12,498 nucleotides of DNA, taken from NCBI GenBank assembly GCA_937891125.1, contig CALAEZ010000200.1, positions 1 to 12,498 of the forward strand. Reading direction: 5' to 3'. The stretch is from an uncultured Treponema sp. GTDB lineage: Bacteria > Spirochaetota > Spirochaetia > Treponematales > Treponemataceae. Under the pieces are notes generated by a model. The model worked only from the letters and a program-made list of their open reading frames with translations, made no database searches and was not told the origin of the DNA. This document shows, piece by piece, positions 1 to 4,768 of the stretch. The position numbers and the translations under genes are program-made. The first letter of the stretch is position 1. Every line of letters starts with the position of its first letter.

Positions 1-11
1 ACTGCGATCAT
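1..11 (-). CDS. Start of a gene overlapping the antitoxin, probably the partner toxin (partial)
   Basis: Only the first codons are inside the window (Met-Ile-Ala, then a split codon beginning GT). The ATG at 11..9 overlaps the antitoxin stop TGA in an ATGA arrangement, which is the usual translational coupling in two-gene toxin-antitoxin operons with the antitoxin first. Many PIN-domain toxins begin Met-Ile-Ala-Val-Asp, and the visible codons fit that, but four codons are no proof. Relatives of RelE or Doc are also known partners of Phd/YefM antitoxins. Confidence 0.45.
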
Positions 12-298
12 TTGGCCACCGTCCTTCGCTCCCTTCGTGAAGCCTGGATTTCCGCCTCAATCTCTTCGTCCGTCATATAGCCGTTCTCTGCAGCGATATT
101 TCGCATTGCGTTAAAAGCGATCATCGCTTTGGCCTGACGTACAGCCCGAAGAACCAGTTCAAAATTGTCTTCAGAGATATCGAGCATAAGAACAGTGGGT
201 TTGCCATTGTTAGTGATGATGGCTTCGCCATTTGTGCGCACATAGTTGCAGATGTCTTTGGTCTCCGTCCGGAGATCACGAATGGAATAAAAGTTCAT
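8..298 (-). CDS. Type II toxin-antitoxin system antitoxin, Phd/YefM family
   Basis: A 96-residue protein in the size range of the family. The N-terminal half carries the Phd/YefM DNA-binding fold signature: a conserved opening (NFYSIRDLR), then a segment with the pattern ITNNGKPTVLML around residues 29-40. The charged C-terminal half (TDEEIEAEI, RRERR) is the usual toxin-neutralising tail. The start chosen is the ATG at 298, not the one 21 nt upstream, because AGGAGG at 311-306 lies 7 nt before it and would otherwise be inside the coding region. The stop overlaps the next gene by ATGA. Such antitoxins bind their own promoter, and a palindrome covers the -35 region here. Family assignment is firm; the toxin class is unknown because it lies outside the window. 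Confidence 0.88.
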   Translation of the reverse strand: MNFYSIRDLRTETKDICNYVRTNGEAIITNNGKPTVLMLDISEDNFELVLRAVRQAKAMIAFNAMRNIAAENGYMTDEEIEAEIQASRRERRTVAK

Positions 299-320
299 AG
301 GACCACCTCCTGTGAACAAT

Positions 321-350
321 AGTATACACGATTGAGCACATGATTGTCTA
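321..350 (-). promoter_or_regulatory. Predicted promoter of the toxin-antitoxin operon
   Basis: On the minus strand TAGACA (350-345, 5 of 6 matches to the -35 consensus) and TATACT (326-321, 5 of 6 to the -10 consensus) are separated by 18 nt. Transcription would start near 314 and give a leader of about 16 nt holding the AGGAGG site. The -35 box lies only 15 bp from the end of the insertion sequence at 365, so the promoter seems intact but sequences upstream of it were replaced or displaced. Confidence 0.6.
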
Positions 351-364
351 TACGATCATGTGCT
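335..364. promoter_or_regulatory. Palindrome over the -35 box, candidate antitoxin operator
   Basis: Perfect 10-bp arms AGCACATGAT (335-344) and ATCATGTGCT (355-364) flank a 10-nt centre containing the -35 box of the antitoxin promoter. Autoregulation through a palindromic operator is established for Phd/YefM antitoxins; that this palindrome is the operator is inferred from its position. Its outer arm ends exactly where the terminal repeat of the insertion sequence begins. Confidence 0.5.
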
Positions 365-390
365 TTGTTAGTGTTAAGTAATCGTTGGCA
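365..390 (+). repeat. Left terminal inverted repeat of the ISLre2-family element
   Basis: Begins TTGTTAGTGTTAAGT and ends GTTGGCA. It pairs with 2368-2393 at 21 of 26 positions, with the mismatches at position 11 and at positions 16-19. The match ends where the two arms diverge inside the element, which sets the boundary. Confidence 0.8.
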
Positions 391-832
391 TCTCTCCCTA
401 ATCCTTAAGATGCTTTGCTTATCGCAAACCGACACTGCTTCGCAGAGTCGGCTACGAAATCGGTGTCTCAGGCTGCGCCAGAGACAGTTTGAGTATTTCC
501 TCGCCGGATGGCAGCCAGCAAGCGTGTATCCACGCCCGCTGGTGCGGAAAAGGATATTCCGTATCGCTGCGTCAAGGGCTGCCTTGCCGCTTCGCGTCAA
601 GCGTGATGTCCCTTGACTCCGCTCCCGCTCCATTTTTTATAGATCATTTATCGTAATTGCGTGAATGGATCGTCAGTCGCAGCTGAGGCTGTGGAAACGG
701 TGGATAACCGCGATGCTTACTATCGCGGAGCTGTGTGCAGGCGTGTGGGCAGCTTTCCCGCTTCCTGTCAGCTGTCCATACGGCTGTGCATGGCTCCGCC
801 CCATAAGCGGTTATCCATGGTTTCCATGGCCT
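391..832 (-). other. Hairpin-rich non-coding block between transposase stop and left end of the element
   Basis: This stretch of about 440 nt has no credible gene but is unusually rich in self-complementary sequence. Hairpins: 429-451 (CCGAC/GTCGG, an A-A mismatch, CTGC/GCAG, loop TTC); 464-486 (TGTCTC/GAGACA, an A-A mismatch, GGC/GCC, loop TGC); 515-542 (CCAGC/GCTGG, internal loop, CGTG/CACG); 545-561 (CGGAA/TTCCG); 571-617 (GTCAAGGG/CCCTTGAC enclosing CTTG/CAAG and CGC/GCG with loop TTC). After a T-rich gap, 693-711 pairs with 807-825 (17 of 19), enclosing 708-728 (CCGCGAT/ATCGCGG) and 729-754 (AGCTG/CAGCT). Lying in the sense direction behind the transposase, it could be a structured 3' untranslated RNA, a separate RNA, or DNA structure used in transposition. 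Which of these is unknown. Confidence 0.55.
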
Positions 833-2269
833 TTAATAGATCAGTCTCTTAAAGACCTTGACCGTCCTATGACTTGTCGAATCCAGTATCGGCAGATGGA
901 CATTTATCGCATCATAATATCTGTTGTTGCCTTTACCATCCACCATATCTACTTTTGCTGCACTCAGAGGCCTGTTCAGTTTCTCTTTCAGTGGCTCTGT
1001 CCAGACCGCTCCATCCGTGTACCGATCCACCGCATCCATCAGGTCTTTGTTTTCTCTGTAATAAAGGAGTCTGATCATATTGGCCGCGCTTCTTTCTGCC
1101 CAGCGCTTTCTCTTCCCCTTCATCCTAAGAGTGATCACCGTGCAGTTCTGGTTCTCCTGTACTCCCATGCTCTTGTATACGATCCCCGCGGGTGCTTCGG
1201 GCATCTCCTTTAGCCTTGCGGTATAACTTGCCAGTCTGTGCCTGTTGTTTTCAAGAAATTCCTTCAGTTCCAATGCCAGCAGTTCTTCAGGCTTTTCCTC
1301 GTCTGTACATATACTGTTGTAATATATATCTGCATACTCTATAAGTTCATCGATCTTCTCTTCTCTCAAGAGATCAAGCATTTCTTTCCGTGCTTTGTCA
1401 TGTGAGGTCTTGCTTCTGATCGGTCTTACAACATGAAATCTGTCAAGCTGTTCAAGTGTTTCTGCATCATATTCATCGTAGATCCAGTTGCCTCCATCTC
1501 CGTTTAAGATTCTCTGTCCTATCTTTTCAGGATCGTAGATCGACTGTATCTTTGCTTCCCACTTTTCATGGAACACTTCGCTCTTTCCGATGCTCGCCAG
1601 CACTGTCTTTCCGGCAAGCGTGCTTCTCTTTCCTGTGTCTTTTTTCCAGCCCTCATACATCGTGCCCATCTTGACCTCGATGCCCGGAGCTTTCCTGCCA
1701 CTTTCCTGTCCCTTTAGCCATACTCCGTCCATCTCTTCGAACAATACAGGGATTTCTTTTGTTCCTCTTGTCTGCTCTGTGTGGAATTCTTTTACCAGCC
1801 TTTTCTCTTCTTCTGCCAGCTTTTCTCCCATAGTCTGAGCTATGTTCCATACTCCGCTGTGGCTTATTGTCTGACCCGTCGTTTTGCTCACAAGTTCTGA
1901 TGACTTCCTAAACGGTATATCCGTGACTGCTTCGATCACCTTTTCTGCCAGATTCGTTGAGACGAGTCCGATGGTATCCATACCAAGCTCTTCGTTAAGA
2001 AGATATACAGCTGCATTCTTTCCGTTCTCATTCTTAGTCAGATAGACATGCCTTCTGTATTCGACTTCACCATACACCGTCTTGATCGTTGTCTTTCGAA
2101 GACCTTTATCTCTGTACTTGCTTCTGTCTCTCTCCTCGAGAAGTTGACCATCTATAGCTTCCAGCAGCTCTTTTGTATATTCCGCTGCGGCATTACAGAA
2201 AAACTTGTATATAGCTTGCTCAATTTCCTTGAATGTTACTTTGTCCTTGTTTAGAATGTTGTTGTACAT
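833..2269 (-). CDS. ISLre2-family (UPF0236) transposase
   Basis: A 478-residue protein of the length usual for this family, intact from start to stop. ATG at 2269 is preceded by AAGGAGG (2280-2274) with 4 nt spacing. The family-typical blocks are present: FEEMDGVW with Asp181 and NGDGGNWI with Asp258 are the likely first two acidic residues of a DDE-type active site, and Glu372 in MGVQENQN, ahead of the RMKGKRKRW block, is the likely third. This assignment is by position and motif, not by structure. An HxGVWNI segment near residues 137-143 precedes the catalytic part. The protein would cut and join the element's own ends. Its AT-rich codon use and lack of link to neighbouring functions fit a mobile gene. 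Confidence 0.9.
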   Translation of the reverse strand: MYNNILNKDKVTFKEIEQAIYKFFCNAAAEYTKELLEAIDGQLLEERDRSKYRDKGLRKTTIKTVYGEVEYRRHVYLTKNENGKNAAVYLLNEELGMDTIGLVSTNLAEKVIEAVTDIPFRKSSELVSKTTGQTISHSGVWNIAQTMGEKLAEEEKRLVKEFHTEQTRGTKEIPVLFEEMDGVWLKGQESGRKAPGIEVKMGTMYEGWKKDTGKRSTLAGKTVLASIGKSEVFHEKWEAKIQSIYDPEKIGQRILNGDGGNWIYDEYDAETLEQLDRFHVVRPIRSKTSHDKARKEMLDLLREEKIDELIEYADIYYNSICTDEEKPEELLALELKEFLENNRHRLASYTARLKEMPEAPAGIVYKSMGVQENQNCTVITLRMKGKRKRWAERSAANMIRLLYYRENKDLMDAVDRYTDGAVWTEPLKEKLNRPLSAAKVDMVDGKGNNRYYDAINVHLPILDSTSHRTVKVFKRLIY

Positions 2270-2325
2270 ACAGCCTCCTTAAGTGTTTGTGTGGTTACTA
2301 ACATCTTAAAGATTTACTGTATGTC

Positions 2326-2345
2326 TGGGAAGTCTATACTTCCCA
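2326..2345 (+). terminator. Hairpin with T tract inside the transposase leader
   Basis: An 8-bp perfect stem (TGGGAAGT / ACTTCCCA) with loop CTAT is followed on the plus strand by TTTTTTATT. Read on the plus strand it resembles an intrinsic terminator that would stop transcripts leaving the element rightward. Read on the minus strand it is a leader hairpin about 57 nt before the transposase start and has no T tract. It may limit antisense transcription or impinging transcription; no function can be shown from sequence. Confidence 0.5.
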
Positions 2346-2367
2346 TTTTTTATTACTTCTCCCTATC

Positions 2368-2393
2368 TGCCAACTGAAACTTTACACTAACAA
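2368..2393 (-). repeat. Right terminal inverted repeat of the ISLre2-family element
   Basis: On the minus strand it begins TTGTTAGTGTAAAGT and ends GTTGGCA, matching the left repeat at 21 of 26 positions. The outer edge is followed by tgaaaag, the start of the terminator hairpin region behind the GMP synthase gene. Confidence 0.8.
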
Positions 2394-2399
2394 TGAAAA

Positions 2400-2451
2400 G
2401 AGCCCTGCATGTGGCATCAGAAGTTGATGCTTATGCAAGGCTCGTTTTTTT
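2400..2451. terminator. Strong hairpin terminator between GMP synthase gene and insertion sequence
   Basis: A long interrupted stem: GAGCC/GGCTC, a C-A mismatch, TGCAT/ATGCA, a small internal loop, then GCATCA/TGATGC around loop GAAGT. The plus strand continues with seven T (2445-2451); the minus strand continues with TTTT (2399-2396). It can therefore act in both directions. In the minus direction it lies about 75 nt behind the GMP synthase stop and is the probable terminator of that operon. The stretch 2452-2517 holds no gene; it contains a weak AATGAG/CTCATT pairing (2489-2494 with 2517-2522). Confidence 0.75.
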
Positions 2452-2517
2452 GTGGCTATAGGATGGAGCAGTTTGCCCTTTTCAGGCTAATGAGACTGGC
2501 CCCAAAATAAAACTGGC

Positions 2518-3498
2518 TCATTCCCACTCGATGGTACCGGTGGGCTTGGGCGTCAGATCATACAGGACACGGTTGACGCCGGGGACCTCTGCGGTAATGC
2601 GGGCCGTGATCTTGTGGAGTACTGGATACGGTATCTCCTCAATGGTGGCGGTCATGGCGTCCCTTGTGTTGACAGCGCGGATGATGACAGGCCAATCGAA
2701 GGAACGCAGGTCGTTCCGGACACCGGTGGACTTGAAATCAGGTACGATGGTGAAATACTGCCAGACCTTGCCTGCCAGGCCGGCGTTGTCGAACTCCTCC
2801 CGCAGGATGGCATCCGCTTCCCGCAGGGCCTCCAGCCGATCGCGCGTGATGGCCCCAAGGCAGCGCACACCGAGACCGGGGCCCGGGAAGGGCTGACGAT
2901 ATACCATTCCGTCGGGCAGGCTAAGCGCCTTTCCGACCACGCGTACCTCGTCCTTGAACAGGAACTTCAAGGGCTCCACCAGCTCAAACTGCAGGTCCTC
3001 CGGCAGGCCGCCCACATTGTGGTGCGCCTTGACGGGGCCGCTCTCCAGAATATCGGGATAGATGGTACCCTGGGCGAGGAAGTCGATCCCCTCCAGCTTG
3101 CGAGCCTCCTCCTCAAATACGCGGATGAACTCCGCGCCGATGATCTTCCGTTTGGTCTCCGGGTCAGAGACGCCGGCCAGCTTGTCCAGGAAGCGGTCCA
3201 CCGCATCCACATAAACGAGATTCGCGTCCATCTGGTTCCGAAATACGTCGATCACCTGCTCCGGCTCGCCCTTGCGCAGGAGACCGTGATTGACGTGGAC
3301 ACAGGTCAGCTGCTTGCCCACAGCCTTGATGAGCAGCGCCGCCACGACGGAGGAATCCACGCCGCCGGACAGGGCAAGAAGTACCTTTTTGTCTCCGATC
3401 TGCTCCTGCAGCGCGGCGCACTGCTCTGCTATGAACGCCTCTGCCAGCGCGGCGGTGGTGATCCGCTCCATGGATTCAGGTCTTACGTTGTTTGACAT
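2518..3498 (-). CDS. guaA: GMP synthase, ATP-pyrophosphatase and dimerisation domains only
   Basis: Converts XMP, ATP and an amino donor to GMP, the last step of guanine nucleotide synthesis, in the cytosol. The 326 residues hold the PP-loop SGGVDSS (residues 44-50) of the N-type ATP pyrophosphatase domain and the C-terminal dimerisation domain with the PFPGPGLGVR block, ending in the conserved GTIEWE. The roughly 190-residue class I glutamine amidotransferase domain that starts common bacterial GuaA (about 510-525 residues) is absent, as in the two-subunit archaeal enzyme. ATG at 3498 is preferred over 3504 because GGAGGGG lies 6 nt before it and would touch the other start. The protein is full length for this subunit form, so a separate glutaminase subunit or use of free ammonia is inferred. 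Codons mostly end in G or C (Lys mainly AAG), unlike the insertion sequence next door. Confidence 0.9.
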   Translation of the reverse strand: MSNNVRPESMERITTAALAEAFIAEQCAALQEQIGDKKVLLALSGGVDSSVVAALLIKAVGKQLTCVHVNHGLLRKGEPEQVIDVFRNQMDANLVYVDAVDRFLDKLAGVSDPETKRKIIGAEFIRVFEEEARKLEGIDFLAQGTIYPDILESGPVKAHHNVGGLPEDLQFELVEPLKFLFKDEVRVVGKALSLPDGMVYRQPFPGPGLGVRCLGAITRDRLEALREADAILREEFDNAGLAGKVWQYFTIVPDFKSTGVRNDLRSFDWPVIIRAVNTRDAMTATIEEIPYPVLHKITARITAEVPGVNRVLYDLTPKPTGTIEWE

Positions 3499-3549
3499 AT
3501 GCATCCCCTCCAGTTTAAGAATCTTTGGTAATCTCCGTTTATGCCGCTC

Positions 3550-4713
3550 TCACGCCATGAGCTCCGCAGCCAGGGCATCCAACGCCGCCTCGTCCGCAGG
3601 CTTCATGGCGGAACGAACGGTGACCGTGGTATCTGTAAACACGATGTTCTTACTGCCCTCGAACAGCGCCTTCATGGTTTTTGCAGCGGCAGGGGCCCAG
3701 GAGCCATTCTCGATGAGGCCGATCGTTCTGTTCTGGTAGTTGTGCTCGGTCAGGCGAAGGATGAAATCCTGCATGATGGGAAAAACACCCGCATCGTAGG
3801 TGGTGCTGGCCAGGACCAGCTTTCCGTAGCGGAAGGCGTCCTCTATACATTCGTAGGTGTCGTCACGCGCAAGGTCGTCAAGCGCAACTTTCGGTACGCC
3901 TTTTTCGCGAAGCAGCGCGGCAAGCTTTTCTGCTGCCTGCCGGGTGTGTCCGTACACTGACGTGTAGGCAATCGTCACGCCGTCGCTTTCTACGCCGTAC
4001 GACGACCAAATGCCGTATAAGCGCATGGCTTCTGCTACATCGGCTCCGGTAAGCACGGGACCATGCAGCGAGCAAATGGTTTGTATATCAAGCGCGGCTG
4101 CTTTTTTGAGTACCGCCTGCGTCTGTACGCCGAACTTGCCGACAATGCCAAAATAGTAGCGGCGCGCCTCGCACGCCCAGCCTTCCGGGGCGTCATAGTC
4201 GTTGGCGCCGAATTTGCCAAATGCATCGGCGCTAAAAAGCACCTTTTCTGTTGACTCGTAGCTCATCAGCACTTCCGGCCAGTGTACCTGCGGCGCTCCG
4301 ATAAAGGTGAGCGTATGCGCGCCGAGTGCAAGCGTTGCGTTTTCGCTCACCACAAGCTGGCGGTCGGCAAAATCGGTGCCGAACATGTTTTTCATCATGT
4401 TGAATGCCATTTTTGACGAAACGATTTTTGCTTCAGGAAAGCGCTCGACAAACCGCTTGATGTTTGACGAATGATCCATTTCCATGTGATGCACGACAAG
4501 ATAGTCGGGCGTGCGGCCAGCGCAGGCGGCAGTTACATTGGTAAGCCAGGCGTCGCCAAAGCGGTCGTCAACGCTGTCTAAAACGGCGATTTTGTCGTCA
4601 ACAATGACGTAAGAATTATACGCCATGCCAGCAGGAACAGCGAACTGTCCTTCGAATAAATCAATGTCTTTGTCGTCAACGCCGACATAGCGTATGCTGT
4701 CACTAATGTGCAT
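3550..4713 (-). CDS. Flavodiiron protein (FprA-like A-type oxygen or nitric oxide reductase)
   Basis: A 387-residue cytosolic protein made of a metallo-beta-lactamase-like diiron domain (about 1-240) and a flavodoxin domain (about 245-387), the standard length for the minimal form. The diiron ligands are all visible: His76, Glu78, Asp80 and His81 in HHMEMDH, His144 in APQVHWPE, Asp163 in SADAF and His217 in CSLHG. The FMN phosphate loop appears as TSVYGHTRQAA near residue 251, and a second flavin-loop motif TTYDAGVFP near 304. Members reduce O2 to water or NO to N2O with electrons from rubredoxin or a similar donor, protecting anaerobes; which substrate is used here cannot be told. The ATG at 4713 has AAGGAGG 5 nt upstream; the open frame extends further but only as an alternative frame of the ABC-F gene. 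guaA follows after 51 nt, so co-transcription is likely. Confidence 0.93.
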   Translation of the reverse strand: MHISDSIRYVGVDDKDIDLFEGQFAVPAGMAYNSYVIVDDKIAVLDSVDDRFGDAWLTNVTAACAGRTPDYLVVHHMEMDHSSNIKRFVERFPEAKIVSSKMAFNMMKNMFGTDFADRQLVVSENATLALGAHTLTFIGAPQVHWPEVLMSYESTEKVLFSADAFGKFGANDYDAPEGWACEARRYYFGIVGKFGVQTQAVLKKAAALDIQTICSLHGPVLTGADVAEAMRLYGIWSSYGVESDGVTIAYTSVYGHTRQAAEKLAALLREKGVPKVALDDLARDDTYECIEDAFRYGKLVLASTTYDAGVFPIMQDFILRLTEHNYQNRTIGLIENGSWAPAAAKTMKALFEGSKNIVFTDTTVTVRSAMKPADEAALDALAAELMA

Positions 4714-4768
4714 ACCTGCCTCCTTAGAAAAAATCTTGCGTATTTGAAAAAAAGTAGCATGATTTATC

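Larger units (their letters stand above)
365..2393 (-). mobile_element. ISLre2-family (UPF0236) insertion sequence, complete, about 2.03 kb
   Basis: The ends are defined by 26-bp inverted repeats (365-390 and 2368-2393) that match at 21 of 26 positions; the outermost TTGTTAGTGT is identical at both ends. Inside are an intact transposase gene on the minus strand, a 5' leader with a hairpin, and about 440 nt of structured non-coding DNA between the transposase stop and the left repeat. No target duplication is visible: the 9 bp left of 365 (tcatgtgct) differ from the 9 bp right of 2393 (tgaaaagag). The right end sits in the short T tract (minus strand) of a hairpin terminator behind the GMP synthase gene. 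The element looks potentially functional because the transposase is unbroken and both ends are present. Confidence 0.82.

Noticed and set aside
295..633. A 112-codon arginine-rich open frame on the minus strand in the left part of the insertion sequence
   Set aside because: No Shine-Dalgarno site, composition biased by the hairpins it runs through, and it crosses the left terminal repeat and the antitoxin promoter. More likely a chance frame through structured DNA.
693..825. Two DnaA-box-like sequences (TTATCCAC and TTATCCAT) suggesting a replication origin
   Set aside because: They are the two arms of one inverted repeat inside the insertion sequence, with no further boxes, no AT-rich unwinding region and no replication gene nearby.
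665..1213. A 182-codon plus-strand open frame opposite the transposase 3' end
   Set aside because: Mostly antisense to the transposase gene, no recognised domain and no ribosome site.
356..2402. Target-site duplication of the insertion sequence
   Set aside because: Flanks of 8 to 9 bp were compared at several alternative end positions (365, 366, 367 against 2391 to 2393) and none match.
2614..3495. A 293-codon plus-strand open frame
   Set aside because: It is the exact antisense shadow of guaA, whose protein has clear family motifs; G/C-rich third positions produce such shadows.
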